Below, piece after piece: positions 1-7,830 of a DNA stretch of 64,000 nt; position 1 is the first letter of the stretch; each line of letters opens with the position of its first letter. The position numbers and the translations under genes are program-made. The notes beneath the pieces are model-generated. The model saw only the letters and a list, made by a program, of their open reading frames with translations. It did not search any database and was not told the origin of the DNA. This DNA is from Mycolicibacterium goodii (GTDB taxonomy: Bacteria; Actinomycetota; Actinomycetes; Mycobacteriales; Mycobacteriaceae): contig NZ_CP092364.2 in the NCBI RefSeq assembly GCF_022370755.2, positions 1,798,001 through 1,862,000 of the forward strand. Reading direction: 5' to 3'.

Positions 1-420
1 GCCGTTCACGATCGGAATCGCGCTCCGCGACAGCGCTTCGTCGATGAGTTTGGCGACCGACTGCGTCCGCGTGGGAGAGCGCATGTCGTTTTCACCGACG
101 AGGATCTGCGCAACCAGATGTCCGGATATGTCGGCGACTGATCGGTAGATGCTCTGCAAGATGGGCTGCCCAACTGCGGCCGCCAGTTGTCGGTGGGGCC
201 TTGGATGAGGGCGATAAACGCCGTCGTCCTGATGCCGTTGATTGATGACCGCCAGGCCCGATGAGACGGCCCCCGAGGAGACGATGACGACATCCCAACC
301 CAGCGCCTGCGCACGGATGGCCGAGTCGATTGTGGACGCCAACAGTGCTGGGTCGGGCCCAACAGCCCGAGTGATCGAACTGGAGCCGAGTTTGACTACC
401 ATCCGTCGGTTGGTCTTCAT
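1..420 (-). CDS. Glutamate 5-kinase-like amino acid kinase (5' part, runs off window)
   Basis: The gene starts with ATG at 420 on the minus strand and stays open to base 1, giving the first 140 codons. Near the N-terminus it shows VVKLGSSSIT (residues about 8-17), the nucleotide-binding start of the amino acid kinase fold. It then has VVIVSSGAVSSGL (about 44-56) and AAVGQ (about 80-84), all typical of ProB, which phosphorylates glutamate in proline synthesis. The segment between the SSGAV motif and AAVGQ (about 60-78, rich in His, Arg and Pro) is longer than I expect for ProB. It could therefore be a paralogue acting on another substrate rather than the housekeeping enzyme. The C-terminal half and any PUA domain lie outside the window. 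Amino acid kinase family: confident. ProB function: moderate. Confidence 0.75.
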   Translation of the reverse strand, partial: MKTNRRMVVKLGSSSITRAVGPDPALLASTIDSAIRAQALGWDVVIVSSGAVSSGLAVINQRHQDDGVYRPHPRPHRQLAAAVGQPILQSIYRSVADISGHLVAQILVGENDMRSPTRTQSVAKLIDEALSRSAIPIVNG

Positions 421-549
421 GACGCATTGGATCATAGCGCCGGAGTTTCGCGGCCCCGCACTGGAGATCGAAAGCTAGTGTGCGCTGGGCCCACAACGCT
501 CCGTGGGACCTGTCATCCACGGCGTGCAACACAGGCGACTTGCGGCAAA

Positions 550-1110
550 GGCCGCTCCCTGATCGGCCACATCGCCGTCGTAGCCAGTCGGTGTGTGCAC
601 GGCGAACTTGCGCCCGTCGGGGCACACAGGGGCATCAGTACCGAACAGCTCGCGGGTCTCCGCCTCGTAACACGGGCCGATCGATACCGAAGGTTCGCAG
701 AGATTTCTACGGCAGAGAAGTTCGGTGTTCCTTCCGCATACCGCAGCACCGAGGAGGTCCTGGGCCACCGAGTGGACCTGGTGTCGGTGTATAGGCCGCA
801 TCCCACTCACGAGGACGCCGTGGTGGCAGCTGAGGTGGCCGGGGTGCATGTTCTGTGCGAGAAACCAATTTCCACGGATCTCGTCGCGGCCGAGCGCATG
901 GTGCGCGCGTGTGAGGACGCCGGTGTAAAACTCAAGGTCTTCTTCCAACGTCGATTCTGGCCGGCCGCTGCGGACGCTGCTCGCCCACTGCGTGACCACC
1001 GGCATCGCAAGGCAGCCCAGCGTCGCCCAGTCCAGGTGGCGTTGTTTCGATGAGATCCCTTCACAGTTTGTGTCCAAAAGCCGGAGAACAGGCCACATCT
1101 TGTGTCTGGC
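550..1110 (+). pseudogene. Decayed Gfo/Idh/MocA-family oxidoreductase
   Basis: Nucleotides 712-969 encode a clear stretch of the N-terminal NAD(P)-binding half of a Gfo/Idh/MocA dehydrogenase, including the hallmark HVLCEKP and, just before it, RPHPTHEDAV. Upstream, the expected GxGxxG Rossmann start is not recognisable, although similarity-like sequence (ISTEQLAGLRLV) continues back to about 620. Downstream of about 970, the family-like sequence (PSVAQ) moves to another frame, suggesting a frameshift, and then ends. Only about a third of a normal 330-400 residue protein remains. It is best read as a remnant, possibly from an earlier sugar or polyol catabolic locus. Exact boundaries are uncertain. 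Confidence 0.6.
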
Positions 1111-1241
1111 TACGGCGTTGCGCACCTCATAACGTCATCGGTATAACGTCGCACGAGCACCGTGCCGACCCGGGCAAACATGTCGCGCATCAGGACTGTT
1201 CGGAGGCACGACGGCCGGCAACCGAACAGAGGATTTCCGCA

Positions 1242-2825
1242 ATGGCATTGACCGCTCGACCGAACGACGAGTACGCACCCCTTCGAGAGGGTGCCGTTGT
1301 GCGGGCGTCGGACTCGGACGTCTTCACGGCTGACATCGTCATCGTCGGCTCTGGAATGGGTGGTTCGACGCTCGCCCATGCGTTGAGTCAGTCCGGCCGG
1401 GATGTCCTGGTGGTCGAGCGGGGGCATTTCCTGCCCCGCGAACCCGAGAATTCGATGCCCGAAGAGATGCACATCCACGGGCGCTACAAGACGGCCGAAC
1501 CGTGGATCGACGCCCGCACGGGTGAACCCTTCCAGCCGGGCACGTACTACTGGGTCGGCGGTAACACGAAGTTCTACGGTGCGAGCCTGCCCAGATTCCG
1601 CCGCGAGGACTTCGGCGAGATCATCCATCACGACGGAACCTCACCGGCATGGCCGTTCAACTACGACGACCTCGAACCGTATTACTGCGAAGCGGAGCGC
1701 CTCTTCGAGGTGCACGGAACCACCGACGAAGACCCGACGGAACCGCCGCACTCACAGCCCTATCCACATCCGCCGCTCGCACACGAACCGGTGATCGAGC
1801 GTTTCTCGGGATCTCTCAAGCGTCAGGGGCTGCATCCCTTCCACACCCCGAACGGGATGAATCTCGACACCGACGAGCAACGACGCGCGTCGACCACATC
1901 CGACGGCTGTCCGTCTGAGTCCGACGTGAAGAGCGAGGCCGAAAATCGGGCCCTGCGACCTGCGTTGCATGAGAAAAATGTTCGGCTTCTCGTCGACTCC
2001 AAGGTCACGCGCCTCCTGACATCGCCGGACGGTCGCACGGTTGTGGCAGCCGAAGCGGTGAGCGGCAGCCGGACGGTCCGGATCGAGGCCAAGCAGTTCG
2101 TGATCTCGGCCGGCGCGGTGAACACCGCAGCCATCCTGCTGCGCTCGTCGACTCCTCAACACCCGGATGGTCTCGCGAACTCCTCGGGTCTGCTCGGACG
2201 AAACTACATGGTCCACAACAGCACTTTCTTCATTGCGATCGACCCCCGTCGGCGAAACACCACGGCATGGCAGAAGACGTTGGGGCTCAACGACTGGTAC
2301 ACCGCCGGACCGGACAACGAGTATCCGTTGGGCAACCTGCAGATGCTCGGCAAGCTGCAGGCCGCCATGATCAAGAATGCCCGGCCGTGGGCGCCGATGT
2401 GGGCGCTGAAGATGGCCACGGACCGCAGCCTGGACATCTACCTCACCACAGAAGACCTTCCGCGGCTCGACAACCGAGTGACCGTGGATGATCGTCACAT
2501 CTACGTGCGGTGGCGACCGAACAATGTTGCGCCGCACCGGGAGTTGGTGAGGCGGGTTACCAAGGCCGTACGACGGGCCGGCTATCCGATCGTGCTGACG
2601 CAGCGGATGGGCATCGAGACCAATTCGCATATGTGTGGCACGGCAGTGGCGGGCCATGACCCCGCGCGCAGCGTACTGAACGGACAATGCCGAAGCCATG
2701 ACGTGGAAAACCTATGGCTCGTGGACGGTTCGTTCTTCCCGTCGTCGGCGGCATTGAACCCCGCTCTGACGATCGCGGCGAACGCGCTGCGTGTCGCCCC
2801 GGATATCGCGTCGGCCGCGCAATAG
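1242..2825 (+). CDS. GMC-family FAD-dependent oxidoreductase (paralogue 1)
   Basis: A 527-residue glucose-methanol-choline oxidoreductase, a soluble flavoenzyme family that oxidises alcohols. The dinucleotide motif GSGMGG is at residues 36-41. The C-terminal active-site region has SHMCGT and ALNPALTI, carrying the family's His and Asn. The ATG at 1242 is preferred over an earlier in-frame start because family similarity begins just after it and AGAGGA lies upstream. It is a paralogue of the protein at 7831-9396. Where that protein has a CxxCxxCxxxxC cluster, this one has S220 and S225 in TTSDGCPSES, so two conserved cysteines appear replaced by serine. It ends at a strong convergent terminator. 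The substrate cannot be read from sequence. Confidence 0.85.
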   Translation: MALTARPNDEYAPLREGAVVRASDSDVFTADIVIVGSGMGGSTLAHALSQSGRDVLVVERGHFLPREPENSMPEEMHIHGRYKTAEPWIDARTGEPFQPGTYYWVGGNTKFYGASLPRFRREDFGEIIHHDGTSPAWPFNYDDLEPYYCEAERLFEVHGTTDEDPTEPPHSQPYPHPPLAHEPVIERFSGSLKRQGLHPFHTPNGMNLDTDEQRRASTTSDGCPSESDVKSEAENRALRPALHEKNVRLLVDSKVTRLLTSPDGRTVVAAEAVSGSRTVRIEAKQFVISAGAVNTAAILLRSSTPQHPDGLANSSGLLGRNYMVHNSTFFIAIDPRRRNTTAWQKTLGLNDWYTAGPDNEYPLGNLQMLGKLQAAMIKNARPWAPMWALKMATDRSLDIYLTTEDLPRLDNRVTVDDRHIYVRWRPNNVAPHRELVRRVTKAVRRAGYPIVLTQRMGIETNSHMCGTAVAGHDPARSVLNGQCRSHDVENLWLVDGSFFPSSAALNPALTIAANALRVAPDIASAAQ

Positions 2826-2826
2826 A

Positions 2827-2864
2827 CCAGAAGGGGCGGCGCCTGTCGGCGCCGCCCCTTCTGG
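2827..2864. terminator. Perfect 17-bp stem hairpin between convergent genes
   Basis: Bases 2827-2843 and 2848-2864 are exact reverse complements separated by the 4-base loop TGTC. The stem is very GC-rich. It starts immediately after the stop codon of the GMC oxidoreductase and ends 9 bases before the stop of the convergent aldo/keto reductase gene, so it can terminate transcription from both sides. There is no U-tract, as is common for mycobacterial terminators. Confidence 0.85.
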
Positions 2865-2873
2865 CGTACTCGC

Positions 2874-3911
2874 TCAATCTCGCTCTGCGGAACGCGCACT
2901 TGGTGTCGGGGCGTCTTCGCGAATCAGGCGGCGGGAGCGGAGTTCATCCCAGAGATCCACGGGGATCTCCGTCCCGAAAAGGTCGGCGTTGCGGGCCTGT
3001 TGGCCGGGATTACGGGCGCCCAGGCACACGCTGGTGACAACAGGGTGGGCATAGGCGAACTGGAGTGCAACGGCTGCCAGCGGCACTTCGAACTCGTTGC
3101 AGACGCTTTCGAGTGCGCGGGTCTTGTCGAGGATGTCGGCGGGGGCCGGGCCATAGTTGAAGCGGGCACCGTCCACGGCGCCGGTTGCGAGCACGCCGCT
3201 GTTGTACACGCCGCCCAACACGATTCCCACGCCGCGGTCCTCACACAACGGCAACAGGTCGTCGAGTGGTTGCTGTTCGAGAAGTGTGTAGCGGCCTGCC
3301 AGCAGACAGATGTCGACGTCGACAGCTTTGACCGCGTCCAACATCACGTCGGTTTCGTTGACACCGAACCCGATCGCCTGCACCACACCCTGGTCGCGCA
3401 ACATCTCCAGTGCCGGGAATCCGCTGACGATGGCCTGGCGGAAGTACTCCGGTTGAGCGTCACCGTGTGTGTAGACGTCGCAGTCGTGGATGAAAAGCGC
3501 GTCGAACCGGTCGGTGAGCATGCGTTGCATGCTCTGCTCGACCGCACGCATGACGCCGTCATACGAGTAGTCGTATGTCGCGACGAACGGTGGGATATCC
3601 AGGTAGTCACCGTTTCCCGCAGGAGCGCCGATCATCGGCGTCAGTACCCGCCCGACCTTGCTGGACAGCACGTATTCGGATCGGCTGTGCTGCCTGAGCG
3701 CTTGTCCGAGGCGGTGCTCGCTCAGGCCGTTGCCGTACCCGGGTGCGGTGTCGAAGTACCGGATGCCCTGATCCCACGATTGGTCCACCATCGCCAACGC
3801 TTCCAGCTCGGTGAAGGTGCCGTTGAAATTGCCGATCGGAGCACCGCCGTAGCCGATGGCCGTGAAGGTGAGTCCCGAGCGGGCATGGGTCCGTGTTACC
3901 GAAGGTTGCAT
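2874..3911 (-). CDS. Aldo/keto reductase (D-threo-aldose/pyridoxal dehydrogenase-like)
   Basis: A 345-residue NAD(P)-dependent aldo/keto reductase. The catalytic tetrad is visible: D54 and Y59 in YFDTAPGYG, K85 in LSSKVGR and H142 in LFIHDCD. The N-terminal IGYGGAPIGN and the overall length resemble the subgroup of D-threo-aldose 1-dehydrogenase (L-fucose dehydrogenase) and pyridoxal 4-dehydrogenase, which oxidise cyclic hemiacetals to lactones. The start at 3911 follows GAGGAACCC and gives a normal family N-terminus. The longer upstream open frame is not needed. It converges with the GMC oxidoreductase and lies 11 bases downstream of a small membrane protein gene. Assignment to this subgroup is by pattern only. 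Confidence 0.82.
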   Translation of the reverse strand: MQPSVTRTHARSGLTFTAIGYGGAPIGNFNGTFTELEALAMVDQSWDQGIRYFDTAPGYGNGLSEHRLGQALRQHSRSEYVLSSKVGRVLTPMIGAPAGNGDYLDIPPFVATYDYSYDGVMRAVEQSMQRMLTDRFDALFIHDCDVYTHGDAQPEYFRQAIVSGFPALEMLRDQGVVQAIGFGVNETDVMLDAVKAVDVDICLLAGRYTLLEQQPLDDLLPLCEDRGVGIVLGGVYNSGVLATGAVDGARFNYGPAPADILDKTRALESVCNEFEVPLAAVALQFAYAHPVVTSVCLGARNPGQQARNADLFGTEIPVDLWDELRSRRLIREDAPTPSARSAERD

Positions 3912-3922
3912 GGGTTCCTCTA

Positions 3923-4090
3923 CTAGCGACCCGTCGTGGTGGACCACGGCGGGTTTGTTACCGAATAACTGCTGCTGGGCGTGACGGGCAGCTTGTGAGT
4001 CGACCCGTATGCGGTGAGCGTCCACAACCCGGCGAGAAAGACGGCTGTCACAGCGGTGAGCCACAGGGCGTTCACCCCGGGACGGCCCAT
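3923..4090 (-). CDS. Small single-pass membrane protein, hypothetical
   Basis: A 55-residue protein starting at ATG 4090 behind a good ribosome binding site (AAAGGGG, 6 bases upstream). Residues about 7-26 (ALWLTAVTAVFLAGLWTL) form one hydrophobic helix. The following tail is polar and rich in Ser, Thr and Pro. I do not recognise the family. It sits between the thiamine-diphosphate enzyme gene and the aldo/keto reductase on the same strand, so it may be co-transcribed with the reductase. The good Shine-Dalgarno site and the membrane segment support a real gene; function is unknown. Confidence 0.5.
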   Translation of the reverse strand: MGRPGVNALWLTAVTAVFLAGLWTLTAYGSTHKLPVTPSSSYSVTNPPWSTTTGR

Positions 4091-4127
4091 CGTCAACCCC
4101 TTTCGGCTGTTTCGGGTCAAAGCGGCA

Positions 4128-4163
4128 CGATCCGTCACCGCGTGCGCACGCGGTGACGGATCG
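4128..4163. terminator. Perfect 36-nt palindrome after the TPP enzyme gene
   Basis: Bases 4128-4145 are the exact reverse complement of 4146-4163, with no loop bases. The element begins 14 bases beyond the stop codon of the minus-strand thiamine-diphosphate enzyme gene and lies 38 bases before the small membrane protein start. A terminator is the simplest reading, since a long GC-rich stem can form a hairpin. A perfect loopless palindrome this long could also be a protein-binding site. Confidence 0.6.
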
Positions 4164-4177
4164 CGGGAGGTTGTCGC

Positions 4178-5962
4178 CTACTGGTGCTGTTCGGCGGCAC
4201 GCATCTCGCGGTACTCGTCTGCGCGCTCGTCGGTGATGTGGGGCAGGGGCGGGAAGTCCAGCCATCCAGGCACGAACGGGCTGGCGAGGTCGCGGTCGGT
4301 GGGAACCTCGACCAGGACCGGAGCTTGAGCATCGAACGCCCGCTTGAACGTCGGCTCGAGATCGGCCGCGGACTCGACGCGGAACGATTCCAGCCCGAAG
4401 GACTTTCCGAGGTCCTTGAAGCTCGGGCTGTAGGGCGAACCGTCCGGGCGGTTGAACTCCGTGCCGATGATCCGGTCGGTTGCGTTGCGCTGCCCGCCTC
4501 GGATCGAGATGTAGCCCGAGTTGTCCTGCACGACGAAGACGACCGGAATGTCGTGTTGGACGGCGACTCCGATCTCCTGCGCGGTCATCAGAAAATCGCC
4601 GTCACCGGTGATACAGGCGACCTGCCGTTCGGGCGCGGCCAGCTTGGCGCCGAGCGCGGCGGGCACCGGCCAGCCCATCGCGGAGAAGCCGCCGGTGGTC
4701 AGGTGCGTCCGGGGCTCATACACCGGGAAGGTTTGCTTGACCGCACCCTGGGTGTTGCCCGACCCGGCGAGCACGATGCCGCTGCGGTCCATCACTTGGC
4801 GTAGTGCGTGCAGCGGCCGTTGCAGCGTGAAGGGAAACCGGTCGGTGTCTCGTCGGGCCGAAAGCTGATTTTCCCAGTCCGCCTTGCGTTCTGCGACTTC
4901 GGCGAGGTACTCGGTTCGCTCCGGTGTGCTGCCGAGGGACGCGACGATCGCCGCGACGGCAGGCTTGGCGTCGGCGAGGATCCCGACCTCGGCGGGATAG
5001 ATCTTGCCGATCTCGTGCGGATCGATGTCGATGTGGATCAGTTTGGCCGGCGGGAAGGAGAAAGATCTGCCCTTGGCGTAACTGGAGGCAGACCAGTCCG
5101 TGAATCGACATCCGATGGATAACACGACGTCGGCGTTGGCCGCCAGGTAGTTGCCGTGGATGGTGCCGGTCTGGCCGACACTGCCGATGAACAGTTCGTG
5201 ATCCTCGGGGAACGCGCTCTTGCCGTTCCACGTGGTGGCGACGGGAATGTTGAGGCCTTCGGCCAGGGCGCGGACCTCGTCGGTGGCGTTGGCGCTGATC
5301 GCACCGCCACCGACAACGATCACCGGCCGCTTGGCGGTGCCCAGCAGCGCGACGGCGCGTTCGATCGCCTCTGGATCGGGGTACTGAAGTCCGATGGGGA
5401 GCCGGCGGGCGAGGTCGTGGAAGTTGACCTCGGCAGTCTCGGCATGCAGATCCCAGGGCACCTCGATGTGGGCGGGGCCGCGGCGTCCGGTCAGCATTGT
5501 GGAGAAGGCCCGGTGCATGATGAACGGGAGGTCTTCGATGCTGTTGGCCACCCAGCTGCGCTTGGACACCGCCTCCGCCACCTGCGGAAATCCATTGTCC
5601 TTCTGGCGTTCCAGCTCTTGGAGGACGCCGCGGCCACGCATGTGGCGCGGCGGACCACCGGTGATCACCAGGACACTGGTGGAATCGCTGTATGCGGTCG
5701 CCAGGCCGAGCACGGTATTGGATGCCCCGGCGCCGATGGACGTGACGGCGGCCATGGGCTTGCCGGACACGCGGTAGAAGCCATCGGCGAGGTGGACGGC
5801 GCTCTGCTCGTGGTAGGTCTGGATGAAGGGGATCTTCGATTCCTCTTCGTTGAACGCGTCCATCAGCCCCCAGATGCCGTGGCCGGGAATGCCGGCCACA
5901 TAGGGAACGCCGTACTCCTTCAGGATGCGGCCGATGACCTGTCCGCCGTTGAGCCTGGGCAT
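4178..5962 (-). CDS. Thiamine-diphosphate-dependent enzyme (acetolactate synthase/decarboxylase family)
   Basis: A 594-residue ThDP enzyme of the pyruvate oxidase/acetolactate synthase/benzoylformate decarboxylase superfamily, with N-terminal PYR, central and C-terminal PP domains. The catalytic glutamate is E52 in YHEQSAVHLADGF. The Mg-ThDP motif GDGDF starts at about residue 453 and closes with QDNSGY about 26 residues later. The start at 5962 follows AAGGAGAG. The gene is divergent from a PucR-type regulator with about 150 bases between them and is flanked by GMC, aldo/keto reductase and FMN oxidoreductase genes. A catabolic 2-keto acid decarboxylase or lyase role therefore seems more likely than branched-chain amino acid synthesis. 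Substrate unknown. Confidence 0.85.
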   Translation of the reverse strand: MPRLNGGQVIGRILKEYGVPYVAGIPGHGIWGLMDAFNEEESKIPFIQTYHEQSAVHLADGFYRVSGKPMAAVTSIGAGASNTVLGLATAYSDSTSVLVITGGPPRHMRGRGVLQELERQKDNGFPQVAEAVSKRSWVANSIEDLPFIMHRAFSTMLTGRRGPAHIEVPWDLHAETAEVNFHDLARRLPIGLQYPDPEAIERAVALLGTAKRPVIVVGGGAISANATDEVRALAEGLNIPVATTWNGKSAFPEDHELFIGSVGQTGTIHGNYLAANADVVLSIGCRFTDWSASSYAKGRSFSFPPAKLIHIDIDPHEIGKIYPAEVGILADAKPAVAAIVASLGSTPERTEYLAEVAERKADWENQLSARRDTDRFPFTLQRPLHALRQVMDRSGIVLAGSGNTQGAVKQTFPVYEPRTHLTTGGFSAMGWPVPAALGAKLAAPERQVACITGDGDFLMTAQEIGVAVQHDIPVVFVVQDNSGYISIRGGQRNATDRIIGTEFNRPDGSPYSPSFKDLGKSFGLESFRVESAADLEPTFKRAFDAQAPVLVEVPTDRDLASPFVPGWLDFPPLPHITDERADEYREMRAAEQHQ

Positions 5963-6022
5963 GAACTCTCCTTTTCCGTACGTGCGACTTGCCGCGACAT
6001 GGGGTCGTGTGTTCCTTGAGTC

Positions 6023-6034
6023 TTCCGATCGGAA
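6023..6034. promoter_or_regulatory. 12-bp palindrome in divergent promoter region, candidate operator
   Basis: The sequence TTCCGATCGGAA is a perfect palindrome in the roughly 150-base gap between the thiamine-diphosphate enzyme gene (minus) and the pucR-like gene (plus). Its central position in a divergent promoter region makes a regulator site plausible, but a 12-base palindrome alone is weak evidence. Confidence 0.3.
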
Positions 6035-6112
6035 TGTGACTTGCATCAGACCCGATCTGAGAACTACATTGCCGATTGAATGCACACATCGTGCAGAAAG
6101 GCGGCGAAAGCG

Positions 6113-7666
6113 ATGGCGATGACCGTCGAAGCGGCGCTTCAACTCGAGGTGTTCGAACGGGTGCCGCTGAGAGTCTACGCCGGACACGAGAACCTCGACC
6201 GCATCATCAGGTGGGTCCACCCGACCGAAATACCAGACATCGCAACCTTTCTCACCGGCGGAGAGATGTTGTTGACCGCTGGACTCGGGATCGGATCCAG
6301 CGCCGCGGAACAGGAGAACTACATCGCTGCACTCGCCGACGCGGGCGCAGCCGTCCTGGTCATCGAACTCAGCGGTCGGGCCTACGCGACGATGCCGGCG
6401 GCTCTTGTGGATGCTGCCCGGGATCGTGGGCTGCCGTTGGTGGGCCTGGCGGGGGAGGTGCCGTTCGTGGAGGTGTCCGCTCAGGTGCACGAGTCGATAG
6501 TGGACCAGCGCGTGCTCGACCTGAGCGCATACGAACGGCTGAACGCCACCTTCATGCAGATGCTGCTGGCCGGTCGGGACCCGGCCCGGTTCACCGACGC
6601 GCTGGCCGAGGAGGTGGGCCATCCCGTCGTCCTTGAAGACGCGACCCATCAGGTGGTGGCCTATTCCGCGAATTCCCCTGCGGACGACGATGTTCTGTCG
6701 CACTGGGAGCACCACTCACGCATCGAACACGAGACGTCGAACGAATCCGGTTCGGCGGGTGACGCCCCCAACTGCACGCGACGAGCCGTGGTGCTGCGTG
6801 GTGAGCGGTGGGGTTGGTTGCACGTGCTTCACGGCGGTGCAGCCCTGGTCGGCACAGCCGGATACGCAGTCGACCGCGCGACCGACGGCATCGCCATCGC
6901 CCTTCTCGGCGCCAGGGAAAGCGGTGCGAGATCCGCCCAACGTCAGAACGCGCTTGTGAGCAGGCTGCTGCTCGGCGATATCGACGGTGAGGCGTTCGTC
7001 GCAAGAGCTCTGCGCTTGGGACAGGACCTGCGGGAACGTGCCCTCGTGGTGGTTTCCGTACTCAAAGAGATGCCGCCCGGCGCCACGAGCGACGAAGCGA
7101 TCGAGGAGTTCTGCCGGGCGATGCATGTGCCGGCCGTAGTCGCGGATCTGGGCGAACACACCCTGGCGATCATGGGTCTGTCGCCCACCAGTTCCGAGCG
7201 CAAGATGGTCGAACGCCTCCGTGCGCTCGACGTGCGCGCCGGTGTGAGTCGACCGGTGAGTCCCGCACAACTTCCGACAGCCGTCGAACAGGCGCGCAGC
7301 GCGGCATCGGTGGCCGCGGCCAAGCCCGACAAGGAAGTGCACCGATTCGACGACTTGGGGGTGCTGCGCCTGTTGGCGTCCTTGGCCGGCGGACCCGAAC
7401 TTGCTCGCTACATCGAAGACGAACTCGGCCCGATTCTCAAACACGACGCCACCGCGTCGAACCCGCTTCTCCCCACGCTGCGCACTTATCTGTCCTGCGA
7501 CGGGAACAAATCTCAGGCCGCACAACAACTTTTCGTGCAACGGCGCACGCTGTACTACCGGCTCGAGCGCATCACCAACTTGCTGCAACGGTCCCTGGAC
7601 GACCCCGACACCCGACAGGCCCTGGTCTTCGCGGTGCGCGGCCATGACCTCCTGCAGCGCCAGTAG
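6113..7666 (+). CDS. PucR-family transcriptional regulator
   Basis: A 517-residue regulator. The N-terminal domain (about 1-130) matches the PucR ligand-sensing domain: GHENLDRIIRWVHPTEIPDI followed by GEMLLTAGLGIG. The C-terminus (about 450-505) carries the PucR-type helix-turn-helix: an LRTYLSCDGNKSQAAQQL region, then RRTLYYRLERI. PucR proteins commonly activate purine, amino acid or aromatic catabolic genes next to them. Start 6113 was chosen because homology begins at once (MTVEAALQL); ATG 6119 is an alternative. It is divergent from the thiamine-diphosphate enzyme and upstream of GMC paralogue 2, so both are likely targets. Confidence 0.88.
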   Translation: MAMTVEAALQLEVFERVPLRVYAGHENLDRIIRWVHPTEIPDIATFLTGGEMLLTAGLGIGSSAAEQENYIAALADAGAAVLVIELSGRAYATMPAALVDAARDRGLPLVGLAGEVPFVEVSAQVHESIVDQRVLDLSAYERLNATFMQMLLAGRDPARFTDALAEEVGHPVVLEDATHQVVAYSANSPADDDVLSHWEHHSRIEHETSNESGSAGDAPNCTRRAVVLRGERWGWLHVLHGGAALVGTAGYAVDRATDGIAIALLGARESGARSAQRQNALVSRLLLGDIDGEAFVARALRLGQDLRERALVVVSVLKEMPPGATSDEAIEEFCRAMHVPAVVADLGEHTLAIMGLSPTSSERKMVERLRALDVRAGVSRPVSPAQLPTAVEQARSAASVAAAKPDKEVHRFDDLGVLRLLASLAGGPELARYIEDELGPILKHDATASNPLLPTLRTYLSCDGNKSQAAQQLFVQRRTLYYRLERITNLLQRSLDDPDTRQALVFAVRGHDLLQRQ

Positions 7667-7694
7667 CGTCACTGAGCGCAACCCACATCCGAGT

Positions 7695-7736
7695 TGCACA
7701 CCCTGTGCTGCGGGCGGGCGCAGACTGCACACCCTG
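7695..7736. promoter_or_regulatory. 11-bp direct repeats spaced by three helical turns, upstream of GMC gene 2
   Basis: TGCACACCCTG occurs at 7695-7705 and again at 7726-7736, with starts 31 bases apart. The first copy is also part of a short inverted repeat (GCACA-CCC-TGTGC). Repeats on the same helix face about 100-130 bases before a start codon are typical of activator sites. The upstream gene product (PucR type) is the obvious candidate binder. This is inference. Confidence 0.4.
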
Positions 7737-7830
7737 AGTCTGTCCAGCCCCGCTGACCATTCGTACCGTTGAGTGACCTGCCCAACAGATACGGGGACAA
7801 TCCCACTTTCAGCCCAGGGAGCTTTTTCTC

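Noticed and set aside
1129..1150. Direct repeat ATAACGTC twice, 14 bases apart, upstream of GMC paralogue 1
   Set aside because: Only 8 bases each and not on the same helix face; too weak to call a regulatory site.
1752..2699. Open frame of 315 codons antisense to GMC paralogue 1
   Set aside because: A GC-driven shadow; the opposite strand has clear FAD and active-site motifs.
4716..6089. Long open frame (457 codons) on the minus strand inside the thiamine-diphosphate enzyme gene
   Set aside because: Arg- and His-rich composition without any recognisable fold; it is the shifted frame of a GC-rich gene whose own frame has complete ThDP motifs.
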